Shown here piece after piece: positions 44,876 to 56,850 of a DNA stretch of 64,000 nt. The DNA is from Apoda limacodes. Its lineage: Eukaryota > Arthropoda > Insecta > Lepidoptera > Limacodidae. Both the position numbers and the translations under genes were made by a program. The DNA lies in NCBI GenBank assembly GCA_946406115.1, contig OX291555.1, positions 14,340,001 through 14,404,000 on the forward strand. Reading direction: 5' to 3'. The stretch's first letter is position 1; each line of letters starts with the position of its first letter. The notes under the pieces were generated by a model that had not been told where the DNA came from, ran no database searches, and saw only the letters and a program-made list of their open reading frames with translations.

Positions 44876-46424
44876 TCCAATTTTAATTGTCATTTGTGAC
44901 ACATAAAGTGAACTTTATGTTATTACAATAAGAAAGTTTTCTTAGGCATCTTTAATTACCTACGGCAAATAATTCAAAGATAAAGTGTATATGAAAATTT
45001 AATTAAAAGCTTCAAACCGAAGGATTATGTGATTAAATATTAGCACAACTTAATATATAGTAAAATATGAGATTGATGCGGTTCCTTTTTAATGTCTAAG
45101 CATCGTAAAAAATTAAACTTTAAGAATATAAAAGTGTCGTGGGACGAACGAAGTTCTTTTCACTATATATTATTAACTAGCCTAGTAAAAAACTCTTAGT
45201 GCACTTATAATACTTACGCATGACGTCTTTTAGATACAAAAAAAATGGTTACAAAAACTTTAATAATCCCTTTAACTACACACCATTTATTTGAAAATAT
45301 GACGACTGAATATTTTCTGCAATTAAGCTGCAAATAATGGTATTGGTTCCATCGCCCTGAAGAGAAAATGGCCTGCCAACCTTACGGACGTGTTTTGTAC
45401 TATAATTTCTTTCTTATGGTTATACTTAACCAGTCATACTTAACCAGTTTCTTGTAAAATGAGGTAAGAACAAAAGTGTCATATCTGAACAGCAAAGCAG
45501 AAATAGAACTTTATTGAAGACGGGAAAGTTTCACGCGCGTCATCTAGATATGCAACCTCAGATAGCGGGTAGATGCAAATTTAATTAAAACATTTCTGAA
45601 ACGAAGCTAACCAACTTAATTTAAAGTTACACTATCTTATCATTAGTGTTTAAAACTTGTCACTCCACAGCAGGAGCGGCTCGTGACAATTTTTAAATAA
45701 AAAAAAGAGAAATTGCTCACCGTCTAATTATTTAATTTATAACTAAAATTCATTCGCCTATTTAGATTAACAAACGCGCATCCCGCAATTTTGTGACCCT
45801 TTGCCTTTACTTTACTTCACTTATTAGACAATGACAAACTCTTTATATGTAGATATTTACTAATTTAATTTTTTAATCAAAAACTCGCGCGCACGAACAA
45901 AAACATTTGTTGTGATAAGAGTGGCCACAACGCGCCGGCCGGACTAAAGAAGGCAAGCTCGCAAAAATATTTTTGTTTACATACCTACACCAGGAGTGGC
46001 GCTCCACATTTTGCTAATTTTTCATACAAAATCTTATCTTTCACGTGATAGACTGTGTCGAACTCTTTCACTTTCACGTCGTTGATTTTAGCTCTAAGTC
46101 TGTTTTTAGAGAATTGCTATATTTATAATTAAAAGTTTTTAACACAGTCCACTCATAGACTAGTTCCTTTTTTTCAATTCGTAGTTTAAAATGTTAAGGA
46201 TAAAAATATTAACGCCTTCTATTGTAACTTCATCGTCTTTGTCGGGTCCGTGGGCAATGACCCGACTGGTGAATCGAGGAGCGTAGAAGCCATTTCCGCA
46301 AAAAAAAAAAACATTTCACGAACAAAGTCTTCGTCTTAAGCGGCTATAAGTAAAACCTAAATTTCATTTCTTTTAGCAAATAAATAAAATAGAGACAACG
46401 TCTATAAAAGCTGTGACTCGATTC
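44876..46424. other. no recognisable feature
   Basis: About 1.5 kb of AT-rich DNA. GTCGGGT/ACCCGAC (46237-46262) is a 7-bp hairpin of no clear meaning. Confidence 0.45.
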
Positions 46425-46510
46425 GTGCCACGTTGGGCACCAATCCATCTTTCTATGCAATAATTAAACGTCACGTGCCACGCAGCCATGCGAAAATGTG
46501 CTTAAGTTGA
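46425..46510 (-). repeat. LTR 3' end plus primer-binding site, second copy
   Basis: The minus strand reads GCACATTTTCGCATGGCTGC, GTGACGTTTAATTATTGCAT and then TGGTGCCCAACGTGGCAC. Same layout as 40622-40720 with scattered substitutions. No internal domain is present. Confidence 0.5.
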
Positions 46511-46575
46511 AATTAAAATTGAAATGCTTAAATTTCAATTAATTTCACCGAATTAACCAGAACACCGACGTGCTC

Positions 46576-46833
46576 TTAAAAGTCTCCCTGCCACTCGGGA
46601 GTACGCACTTTTTTTGTCGGGAAAAACAAAGACCAAATATAGTAATAACATTTTTTCTTCGAGTTCAAAGCCCTCACAAAATACAAAAAAATAATTAACG
46701 TGTCAATGGAATCGTCATTCAAACATTTCTGCACTGAAAACCCGGTAAGAACAAAGATTTTCATAAAATATTTACTACACGTAAAAAAGAGAATTGTAGA
46801 AGTGTCGTTTTTCTGATTGCATTTTGAACACAT
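46576..46833 (-). pseudogene. possible LINE C-terminal zinc-knuckle remnant, weak
   Basis: An 85-codon frame opens CSKCNQKNDTSTILFFTCSK, a CX2C plus later C arrangement. It recalls the Cys-rich end of some LINE ORF2 proteins, where a His would be expected before the last Cys and is not seen. The remainder shows no other recognisable block. Confidence 0.25.
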
Positions 46834-47028
46834 ATAAAACTAGTAGATATTTAGAAAAAAAAAGAATACTTACTACATTTATACTATATTTATAATATAA
46901 ACTTTAAATTCGCCCGCAAAAAATGTAATAAAAAAGTGAATAAACATTTTTGTACAGAATTATTTTTTATTTTAAGATATACGGGTTGATTACACAACCA
47001 CGATCCCCGTGGTTATTTCCTTTTTCCT

Positions 47029-47165
47029 GGAAATCGGAATCGGTATCAAGTCCAACACCAGTGTATTTACATTGCCGCGCGCGTAGGTATTGGATGCTAT
47101 ACTATGCATAAGCAAGCGGCAATGGAAACGCACCGGTGTTGGATTTGAAACCGATAACCATTCCC
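47029..47165. repeat. imperfect foldback (39-bp arms, 33 matches, extendable)
   Basis: 47040-47078 (TCGGTATCAAGTCCAACACC...) pairs with 47116-47154 at 33 of 39 positions. The spacer is 37 nt. Pairing continues weakly outward through GGAAAT/ATTCC to about 47029-47165. Size and shape resemble a pre-miRNA or a short foldback MITE; the sequence does not decide between them. Confidence 0.55.
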
Positions 47166-47210
47166 ATTGAAGCTTCAAAATTACTCAGCTGGTCCCACGA
47201 TGGGCGCGCC

Positions 47211-47887
47211 AATGCGTTCAAAATATAACGATATAAACTTTACTTTAATTTTACTTTAGCTAACACAACGAGGTACGAGCTAGTAGGTAATAAAATTGTA
47301 TAAAAATCGAAATCGATGCCTCATGAATCGATGTCCAGTTGGACAGGAAATAACACAATCGATCCTCGTCGATGGAACGGAAACAACACAAGCGGCGCGT
47401 CTCGATGATGTATTGGCAGTATGAAGGTTGCCTCTACGAGTATAAGACTAAAGGTCTCTGTTACACTTTACCATTCCAGGACCGTAACAGAAACATTAAT
47501 TTAATTCATTCACTCATTCATCACCATTGATAAATCTATAAGTACGAAATCCGGCTGCAGGATAAGTGCGCTCACCGTTTTCTTGCTAAAACCCAATTTG
47601 TTTTGTATATTTATAATTAGGGGAATATATATCTACCAAGTTGCCTATCAAAATTTGGCAGCTAGTATTTTTAAAACATTAATTTAAATTTATTGTTGGG
47701 AAAAAATTTCGCTCACTTGTTTTTTAAATAAAATCTGGTCTACATTACGGCAATTCATATAAAGATTCAAAAAAATCACGGTTGCCGTTGCGCACCTGGC
47801 CGCACCTCTTCGCAGCCAGGTGTAAACAGGTATGATTTCGATACATTTATACGTTCATTACGTAAATTTATGAATTACTAGCATCTG
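47211..47887. other. no recognisable feature
   Basis: Begins beside a primer-binding-site-like TTGGCGCGCCCATCGTGGG (minus strand, about 47193-47212), which carries a 2-nt insertion and is not called. Otherwise no gene or repeat was recognised. Confidence 0.4.
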
Positions 47888-48000
47888 CCAGCGGCTTCGC
47901 CCGCCCTTAATTTCGTTATCGGCGTAGGTTCTTACGGCAACATACAAAATTTAAATCCAATCGGTCAAGCCGTTTAATAGTTGACATACCAGTTCAATTG
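47888..48000 (+). repeat. family B repeat, 5' part
   Basis: GCCAGCGGCTTCGCCCGCCC, TTTCGTTATCGGCGTAGG and TCGGTCAAGCCGTTTAATAG. The head is clear and the rest diverges. Confidence 0.55.
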
Positions 48001-48769
48001 AATTTTTAAATCATCCAGAAAATTATCGAATTACCCAATTACCCAATCGGTTATTAAGTAATTACGTAATTAAGTAATTAGGAATGTACGGAAGAATAAT
48101 TCTTACTACCCGTTGTCCTATTACCCGTTTTCCCCGTAAATTGTGTAATAAGTAAAGAATAACTATAACAAGTAGGCTGGCATTGGACTTCAATGCAACG
48201 GTTAGTTTACAATTGTAGTTTACCTATGTTTTCAGATAGGAATCGTTTTTTTTATTTCATTATCTGCCACTGTTATCTAGGTCCAATGAAGCCGTTAAAA
48301 AAAACATCACACTTTATTTACCCACAACGCTCACGTCGAAGTTTGTTTTCAGAAACTGCACTGCACACTTACCTGAAAACAAAATAAAATAAAATTTACA
48401 AAATATTTTATCTATACTTTAATAATAGATACTTCAGACCACAATTCCAAACAAATAAGTTATAAAATGATGCAAATTAATGAAAGCTTCTTTAACTTCA
48501 TTCACCTGATTACGAAACGTCTCGAAATCTCGAGACTCAGGAATCAATAGACACCCGTAAAACATGAAAGTATTTGCATACATGTTATGCATTATACATA
48601 CTAGTGTACTTTCGTTACAAAACTAATACGGAACTTAATTCAAATCGAGTTCCCACATCACGTCCGTTTCGCTCCGAATACTGATGCGAAGAGCGGAGCG
48701 AGGGTCTACGTGACGTCACTACACTAGGCATCACAACGACACTATTTTCATTAAACTACAGTTAGAAAT
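48001..48769. other. no recognisable feature
   Basis: Contains alternating ATTACCCAATTACC and ATTAAGTAATTA words at 48030-48085, a simple local duplication. The 64-codon frame at 48193 is unconvincing. Confidence 0.4.
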
Positions 48770-48975
48770 GTTGCTGCGAGATAACCCAGTGGAACGTCGG
48801 GGGCCTGAGTTAGAAATTGGAAGTACAGCTCTGATAATCACACAAGTATGAAAACATCGTTAGGAAACCTGCCTATAAAAAAAAGCATTTACAGTTCACT
48901 GGCCCTATGTAACGGACAATGCCTCCTTTATGAGAAAAGAGCTCTAGGTTTGCAGTGGGTTACTAAGAAACTGCA
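48770..48975 (+). repeat. heavily deleted tRNA-derived SINE
   Basis: CGAGATAACCCAGTGGAACG, AAAACATCGTTAGGAAACC and TGCCTCCTTTATGAGAAAAG, then TTTGCAGTGGGTTACTAA, are collinear with pieces of a common lepidopteran SINE. The B box and much of the body are missing. The 125-codon frame 48848-49225 starts inside it and ends in family B, so that frame is not a gene. Confidence 0.5.
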
Positions 48976-49179
48976 AGCTTATAAAATAAAAAAATACATC
49001 GTCACGACACTTAACCCCGTGGTTACTCCGTCACAGATATCGAGAACGTATGTTCGTAAACCTTCACGTTTCACCGATAGTATTCCGTCCCACAACGTGG
49101 TGAGCCTATCGCATTATCGGACACGTACTAAATTCGAGACAACTTTACAATTTACAAATGGTATCCCGATCCATCCAGT

Positions 49180-49530
49180 GGTTGAAGCCCGCCCTAAATT
49201 CGGTTATCGGCGAGGATTTTCTTAATTAGGTATACTAATTTGCAAGCGGCTCCACCTGCCCTAAATTCAGTTATTGGCTACTGTGGTTTACTCCTTAATT
49301 ACACTAATGAAGTTTGCTATATCAAGCTGTGCTATAGCTATAGTTCGTTTACGCTCGGTTTAAGTTATATCCGCGGGAATTTAGGGATAAAAAGTAGCAT
49401 ATATGCTATTCCAGGACCTAACATATATGTATGCCAATTTTCATCCCGATCGGTTGAGTGGTTGAAGCATGAAAGAATAACAAACATCCAAGCAAACTTT
49501 CACATCTATAATATTAGTAGGATTAAATCT
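49180..49530 (+). repeat. family B repeat, near complete, head duplicated
   Basis: The head occurs twice (GCCCTAAATTCGGTTATCGG at 49191 and GCCCTAAATTCAGTTATTGG at about 49258). It is followed by CTATAGTTCGTTTACGCTCG, ATTCCAGGACCTAACATATA, TTTTCATCCCGATCGGTTG and ATAATATTAGTAGGATT. Confidence 0.7.
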
Positions 49531-50904
49531 ATTTAGTGAATATATGTATCTATATCGTTACGATTTAAATTTCGCCAAGTATTTACCAGCGGTTGGGGAC
49601 ATACCGCTTTAGTGCTGCGTGACAGGTGGTGGGTGAGCTCATCGGCACCAAACTGCTTCAGACACAGTGTATCTGTACTAAAGTGGCTACAAATAATTAA
49701 ATTCAAAACACATACATATACATTTGTTCACAAATCTATATAACGCAGCCATACAAATCTGTAGACATCTTCATAATCGCATTAGGATATAATCAATATT
49801 ACGTGATGAAGTGAAACATAGTAATTATGTACAATCGACCAAATCGCCGGTAGGCCTCTGTCCAATTCATACTTAGTTCTTATAGTTTGTCTAGAATTAG
49901 CAAAGTGGTATATTATTCTATCCCTGATCTTCTATTTTACCGATTATTACCGAAACAGTGTTGCGGCGACCAAACAGACAGACCTGTCTCGCGGGACTAA
50001 AGTGGTTGGTAAAAAGAGTGTCACCCACACAATATGATGTGCGAGATTCCAGCCACTGGTTCGGGGAATAATACCGTAACATTAAACAATTGTACAGTGA
50101 TGTTCCTATGATTACAAATTTTTGAAATTAGATTGAAGTTAACAAAAGGGTAACTTAAGCTTTGAAATTCACTCAGTACACTAAAAACATAGATCAGTAG
50201 ACTTCATTGACTACAAATTAGTTGATTACACTGTTCTGATTTGGCAGGATTTAAAAATTTGGTTTAACTATTATTGTTAGATAGAATACTAAATTTTAAC
50301 ACTGCTTGAACACAAGAATAAATTTTACTTCAATACAACGTTCCGAACATAATTTTAAACTCCGAACATGAGTTAAGAAAAGAGAAACAACTGTATTGAA
50401 TACAATAAAATGTCCAGTTTAAATTGAGAACAGGATGAGCTCGAAATTCGAATTGAATCGTGCCATCGAACGTATCGTGTTTCGAATTCTAACGAACAGA
50501 ACCACGTTGGACACAGATACAAAGCAGCAGACACTATTTTATGTCAGACGTCTATTAAAATGTATGTCATTCTAAACATTTAGGATTTCTACTTAAGTCT
50601 GAAATAGTAGATTGCATCAGAAGGGATCAAAATAATATTTTAACGGCGAGGGTGCTATTTTGAATCCAATGTGGTGCGGAAGATTCTCGAGTAGAATCCC
50701 GAGCACAGAGCACTTTTCCACAAACTTAGCCAGGCAGTTTTTTTATACAGCTAGTTACTGGTTTATACAATTTTCTTGATCGAGCTCAGCAATCCACATT
50801 CCAAATTGAAAACTTTAATCCTTGCTTACTAGGAACCAACCAGCTTTTTGGAATAGATGTGATAAAAAGTAATTTTATTATTTACCAGCATCTACATGTG
50901 AATC
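49531..50904. other. no recognisable feature
   Basis: About 1.4 kb without coding potential, RNA gene or repeat that I recognise. Confidence 0.45.
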
Positions 50905-51150
50905 GGTCGGTGGTGCTGGCCTTGTAGTGCTTTCTTTCGATGTCTGCCTCGCGTTGAGAGACGAAGGTTTACCAACGAGTCATTTTCTTAATTTCTCAAG
51001 AATATTGTTTGTTCACACCACTGAATTCTTGGTAAAGACAAACATCGTGAAATCTGAATACGTCAAAGAAAAAAAAACAACTAAAGTCTACAAACAGCTT
51101 TGGGCCTGCGTAATGGACTCGCCCAAGGACCAAGCCGTAGTCCAATGAGC
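50905..51150 (+). repeat. diverged S1 SINE
   Basis: GGTCGGTGGTGCTGGCCTTG, CCAACGAGTCATTTTCTTAA, TTTCTCAAGAATATTG, CACACCACTGAATTCTTGG and CTTTGGGCCTGCGTAATGGA follow the order of the full S1 copy at 15168-15468. The B box is disrupted. Confidence 0.65.
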
Positions 51151-51974
51151 CTGGTAAAGAGAACATATTATGAATCCTAAATTAACCCTTTTTTTCACAA
51201 AATATAAAAAGTATAGGCAGGGTTCAAAATGCGCAAGTGTTGGAATAGTAGTCACCACAAGCTTTTTGAGCATTAAATACAATAAATGAAAATCACTCAG
51301 TAGGGTATAATGAAACTAGGTAAAATCTTGTTACAAAATTTCCCGAACGATAAAACATTTTATAACTTATAATTTGGTAGTAGCTTTAAGTACGACACTT
51401 TCACTTAACCAAAAAGTATGTAAAAGTTTGTATGGCACATTAAAAGTTTAAAAAGCCTGCGGAGATCAAAGTACAAGAAAAAATTAAAAGGCATCTTAGT
51501 TGGTCAAATATCCTTTGTGATATTCAATACTTTAATACATTGGCCCGGTAAATTAAGCTTAATATTTTGAAACCAATCAGCCACATCTGAAATTTAATAT
51601 GATAATGGTTTTACAAAATTATTAAATGTATTAAAAATAAAAAACAAATTATTATAAATAACTAAAATTGTTAGGCAATACGCATAAAAGAAATATATTT
51701 GTACCTCAACCGCTTAATTGGTAGAGCACTTAGTTGGTTTCAAAAATAAATACATGTGGAAATCCTGACTTGGGATCAAATCTTTTGAAAATATCTTTCT
51801 GTAAACATATTTTTTAAGTTTCAGTTTGATGACTAATAAAAACCATGGTACTAAAATTATTTAAGGATTGTAAACTTAATTTAGAATCCTCTTAAGTTAA
51901 TGTAGTCACCTAAACTAGGTTTTGAATTCAGGAGATCAAATTTCGGAAGGTTTAAGTTTGGATTTACGAGTTAT
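51151..51974. other. no gene; degenerate tRNA-like stretch near 51701
   Basis: TTAATTGGTAGAGCACTTAG (51714-51733) looks like a tRNA D-arm and A box, and GACTTGGGATCAAATC (51767-51782) could be a decayed B box. Arms do not pair into a tRNA. At best it is the head of an old SINE. Confidence 0.3.
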
Positions 51975-52320
51975 ATTGCAAACAAGCTTGAGGTCTGTCT
52001 GATGGTAAGCAGTCACCACAGCCTATGGACGCTTGCAACACCTGGGGCAACACTCGCGCGTTGCCGACCCTTCAAATATCTAATAACTTCTTTCTTGAAG
52101 AAACCCCATACTGTAGTCCTTCGAGAAATCCTTGGCAGGGAGCTTTCCACAACCTAAGCGTTCGCCGCGGGAGTTTCGCTTAAACCGCACTATGTAAGTG
52201 ACCATTTAGGTTCTAAGGTGTAAGAATGAATTCCCTGCCGATGGCGAGCGGTTCGATGGTAGAAAGTAGCCGTGGGCATCATTTCGAGAAATTCCTCAGA
52301 ACACATCCTCATTATATAAA
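51975..52320 (-). pseudogene. jockey-like LINE (J1) 3' end
   Basis: On the minus strand it encodes FLEMMPTATFYHR near 52290-52250. It passes through a region matching SHT..L to LWKAPC-like sequence and ends with GCGAGTGTTGCCCCAGGTG, CCATAGGCTGTGGTGACTG and GCTTGTTTGCAATATA. Its inner edge is the seed of the 196-bp tandem array. Frameshifts are present; dead. Confidence 0.65.
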
Positions 52321-52835
52321 AGAAAGAACACAAGTAGGAAGGCAGTCTTGTGAGTTACTTAATAGCGATATAAACCAGCAATGTAGATCATAATAATGCC
52401 GGACACAAATGAAATTTTTTTTTCTTAACCAACTTGAAATAGCTAGGGGCGATGGTAGAAAGTAGCCGTGGGCATCATTTCGAGAAATTCCTCAGAACAC
52501 ATCCTCATTATATAAAAGAAAGAACACAAGTAGGAAGGCAGTCTTGTGAGTTACTTAATAGCGATATAAACCAGCAATGTAGATCATAATAATGCCGGAC
52601 ACAAATGAATTTTTTTTTTCTTAACCAACTTGAAATAGCTAGGGGCGATGGTAGAAAGTAGCCGTGGGCATCATTTCGAGAAATTCCTCAGAACACATCC
52701 TCATTATATAAAAGAAAGAACACAAGTAGGAAGGCAGTCTTGTGAGTTACTTAATAGCGATATAAACCAGCAATGTAGATCATAATAATGCCGGACACAA
52801 ATGAAATTTTTTTTTCTTAACCAACTTGAAATAGC
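52254..52835. repeat. three tandem copies of a 196-bp unit, nearly identical
   Basis: Unit starts (CGATGGTAGAAAGTAGCCG) lie at 52254, 52450 and 52646. The third unit ends near 52835, giving about 2.97 units. The only differences I see are a length or base change in the A/T run near each unit's end. About a third of each unit is J1 LINE coding sequence in reverse; the rest (TAATGCCGGACACAAATGAA, CTTAACCAACTTGAAATAGC) is flanking DNA or LINE of unknown type. The near-identity implies recent duplication or array homogenisation. Confidence 0.9.
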
Positions 52836-55317
52836 CCCTAATCCACGAAAAACAGTAATTTATGATCTGAATCTGATATACATAAACATATCGATGTACA
52901 AAAATAATTGACTCGTGTATTGTTTCCACAATTCCCAAGAATCTTTGTTTATTTTCTTTGCCTGATCCATTTGCTAATGGATTCGCCTCCCAATTTACCG
53001 ATATCGACCACGTTTAATGTGAGTCTCTTTTTGTTTCTTTCTCTTTCCCTAACCCGACCTTTCATTATCTATACGGTTTATATAGAGGTCGCCTACTTTG
53101 ACCAATTAATTGACAAGAGTACTACTTTTGACAAAATATCCATCTGACTCTCACAACCCCGAAATTTGTATCGGTAATAATTATCTGGTTTTGAGATAAC
53201 ATACAACTTTTTAGCCATCGATAGACTGGCTTTAATTTAGGATGTTCGATGTTTGTCAGATTGTGACCGACTGCCATACTGTCATATCATAGGCTGTGGA
53301 AACAAGAAGGGGGGCTTGCAGTAGAAGTCTTCCGACTGAGATGACGACGGCAACTGCAGGAATATGTAAGCGTGATAAAGGTAGAGACTTCTGCCATACA
53401 GCTTCCTGAGGCAGGTCCGCCGACCTGGTATAGGGACTCTAGAAACCATTCCATTGCTCACCCATCCAGTCTGATCGCGTCGGTTGCAGGTCGATTCCGA
53501 CAGGCAAACGCCTATATCAATTTTCTTTTAAATCATCGCCATCTCAAGCCAGACAATAATGCTCACTGCTGACCAAAGATCAGTTCTTCTACATACAACG
53601 CATGGTCCAGAATCGTTGCCATCAACCACTTTAACGCTACGTCTGATAATGTAAACTTTAGTGCCAGATAAGAATGTGGCTTCCCCATCAAGAGTTACAG
53701 ATTCGTCAAGGTGTATGCTGAAGGCCACTTCAGGTTTGTTTGACTTATATTATTTGTATTGTTAATTTATTTTTAAAAATTATAATTTATATGAGTTTCT
53801 CATTGAAATTATATCAATTGTTTTTCTAAATCTACAATAAAATAATTTGAAATCAATTACAAGTCATACAAATAAAATCTATAGAGCCATTTCAAAATAA
53901 AACAATGTACCTATGTGAATTGTAACTGGACGGAACTTAAATTATTGCAAAACCCATAACGAACAGATGTTGGATAGATACGAACGGAACAGTTTACGTT
54001 TATTAAAAACAAAGTTCAATCGCAATATTAACCAAATGGCGCCACAATCATTGTTAAATCAAAGGTCGAAGGAGGTATTACGATGTGGCTGAGCTAGATT
54101 TAACAAAGTTTAATTTTATTCCACAAGGATCCTACCGAAACCTTATCACTTCCTTTCTGAGAAAATCCACACTGCATGTAGTTCCTTCCTAGTGAAAACC
54201 TCACCATGGAGCTCGTTACACAACCAAAATGGTTGAGAGAGAATGCTCCTCTAATTTATCTATCGTTGGAAGTCGATTGAATTCAAATTTTAAGCAACAC
54301 CGATGATTTAAATCTCGGGTAAACAATGCTTATCTGTGACTTCATCGTCGCTTACGTTGCAAAGGAACCCATGCAACCCATGTCACCATTGTCATTGTTA
54401 AAATTGATAAACATTTGCAACAAGGAAAGAGGCGAGCATGTATTGCAACAGCAAAGCACAGAGCCGAAGAAAGTAGCTAAAATTTTTATACCTCCCGAAA
54501 TTTTTCACATAAAGAGGGGTTTCAGCGGAATAAAATAAAGAGATTGATAATAAATTACTTGAAAGCGATTCACAAAAGTTATCAAGACGCGAAAAAACTG
54601 AACAAATCTATCGAAGGAAACGATCCTAAAATAAATCGCGATAAGCATTTGTCAATTGGACCGAGTTTCTCATCCCTCGCCCCCCGAAGTCCATTTCTCA
54701 GATCAAAAAACTTTTGCTGCCCTTTCCTTTTTTTTATATGATTCCATCTGGAGCAGAAATTCTTAACCTTTTTATCATGAGGGACCATACATAAATATTA
54801 CGTTTTCCCAAAGGGTTAGGCAGATACGAAACAAGTTCACAAGTATCGTTTCTGGCATACCTCCTTTGCTTCATCCACTTGCATTTATGCTTTCAAACAC
54901 GTTTAACGACTTAAACTCTTGGAACCGCCTTTCTTGGGAACGACTCAATTTGATCGATAGACGTTCGAAAGGCTCGTAGTCCAGTAACTTTCGTAAATCG
55001 GGATCGATATGCTAAATTAAATATCGTCAGGCGTCGTCAGTTATTAGATACTTGACCACCTATAGTGGTACATATTTCTGATCTTTTACGTTAAACTGTC
55101 AGTCTGGCTTTTGTCATATATTTATTTATAAGTTAGTTTTAAATATATTATAAATATGCTAAAACTTTTACTCAGCAACAGATTTAATACACATATACAC
55201 TGTGCAACCATTCCAGAGCATTGCAATTTGTATTCAATGCGTGACTGCAAATCCGATACCGTCATTGCATCGAAATTTTTCTTTTTATTTTTGTGCTTCC
55301 ATAATTCTGTTAACACA
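52836..55317. other. no host gene recognised
   Basis: Frames of up to 79 codons (52908, 53372, 53528 minus, 54326, 54544) have no recognisable domains. A slightly GC-richer, less simple stretch at 53250-53730 could be an old TE fragment, but I cannot identify it. Confidence 0.4.
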
Positions 55318-55376
55318 GTTATGGAGGAGGCTAATGTCCAGCAGTGGAACAAAATAGGCTTATAAAATGATGGTGA
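55318..55376 (+). repeat. 3' tail of an RTE-like LINE
   Basis: Encodes MEEANVQQWNKIGL and a stop (to 55365), followed by ATGATGGTGATGATG. This is the same kind of C-terminal peptide and ATG-rich tail as at 12292-12375. Upstream protein is missing. Confidence 0.6.
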
Positions 55377-56639
55377 TGATGCACTGTTCAAATAGATGTC
55401 ATTATATAGTTGTAATTATCGTATGCGCAAAGTTAATTAAAACGCAACGAGTGCACCCTGTATCGCCCCAAGTTCTGTATACACAGAGTACGTATATACC
55501 TACGTGATAGGTACTTCTTCATGTATGTAGTTTAGTCATGATCCACCACTCCCTACAGTCGACACCACCGCCTTTTGTGTGACGATCCCGTAACCGTTAA
55601 AACACACACACACAGTTATTTTTTTTCTAGCCTTCAATAATGCGATTTTTTTTTATAAAAAGGTTAGAGTTGTTGTATGCCTTGCGAGCGGAAAGTATGT
55701 TTGTGTGGATGTGTGCTACATACTTTGTATGAAGATAACCTACTTTTCTTTATTTTTACTATGTCCCTATGCAAAAATTCCTTAAAAATTATACAACTTC
55801 ATAGAATCTTGCGCTTCTTGTACCGTTTTGTAGAGAATAGGTTTCTAAATCCAGCAATTAACACTGATGAAAGCGACGATTTGTTGAAATAAATAAAAAA
55901 ACCCAATATCAAGGGATTTAATAAAATAGAATTACTACATACATTTACGAAACTTTAGTAGTAGTAGTATTGTAGTGTACTATTACTGTTGCCGACGCTT
56001 CTCACTGTCCTGGCATATTGCCATTTCAACTTTACGTTTCTTCTCGCTCTCACTATTTAAGGCTTGATTTACACGTTCCGACATATTCATATTAGGTATA
56101 CACCCTTCTTCATACCTTGTAGAATTGACATTTAGGTCATGTTTTTGATGTACTTACAAAACCAGTACAAGACAACAGAAAATTAGATAAAATTTTTTTT
56201 TTGGTAAACTAGGCTCGAGGCTTATTACTTCACCATTTGTAGCAATTTTTGTTGCCCCTGCCACGAATGTAACCTGTACATTCAACACTAGCGGCCCGTC
56301 CCGACTTCGCACAGGTGGACATTTATTTTTTAAACATTTTTGGGCTAAATGTAGAGTAAAGTATCTTTATGCATGACACAAGTAGTTTTTTTTTTCAAAT
56401 TACAATTTATATTTTTATCCATAAATCTACTTTTATTCTCAAACATTTTTCCTTGAAGAAAGTCGAAATATTCAATGTCAGTTGTGTCCGCTGCGTAGGG
56501 AGGCGCAGGGAGCTGACCCTGCGTTTGAGCTGATCACAGCGCGGCGCCGTTTTCTATTAGTATTTTGTTTGAAATGACATTTTAAATCTGTAATATCTTT
56601 TGAATGGAATATCCAAATTCAATAATTCAAAAAATATTC
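55377..56639. other. no recognisable feature
   Basis: Short CA run near 55603 and a CGCAGGG/CCCTGCG hairpin at 56504-56523. The 71-codon frame at 55677 is unconvincing. Confidence 0.4.
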
Positions 56640-56850
56640 TACAGGTATTAAAAGCTGTAGCTATAGCTATAGTTCGTTTAAGCTCGGTTATAGTTATTCC
56701 CGCGGGAAGTTCGGGATAAAAATCCTATATGCTATTTCAGGACCTAACCTATATGTATGCCAAGTTTCATCCCGATCAGTCCATTGGTTGAAGCGTGAAA
56801 AGAGTACCAACCATCCATCCAAACAAACTTCCAAATTAGTGAAGATGACT
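56640..56850 (+). repeat. family B repeat
   Basis: AGCTATAGTTCGTTTAAGCT, CGGTTATAGTTATTCCCGCG, ATGCTATTTCAGGACCTAAC, AAGTTTCATCCCGATCAGTC and CATCCATCCAAACAAACTT. It lacks the CGGCTCCGCCCGCC head and the AGTAGGAT end. Confidence 0.7.

Noticed and set aside
47193..47212. Further LTR primer-binding site on the minus strand
   Set aside because: The match to the tRNA-Lys complement needs a 2-nt insertion, and no LTR relation to the other sites is visible.
48848..49225. 125-codon open frame, one of the longest in the window
   Set aside because: It starts inside a deleted SINE and ends inside a family B repeat; the protein has no recognisable feature.
51701..51785. tRNA gene
   Set aside because: D-arm-like GGTAGAGCACT is present, but the other arms and the T-loop consensus are broken.
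52254..52835. Regular repeats considered as a CRISPR-like array
   Set aside because: Only three units of 196 bp without unique spacers, in an animal genome; a plain tandem duplication.
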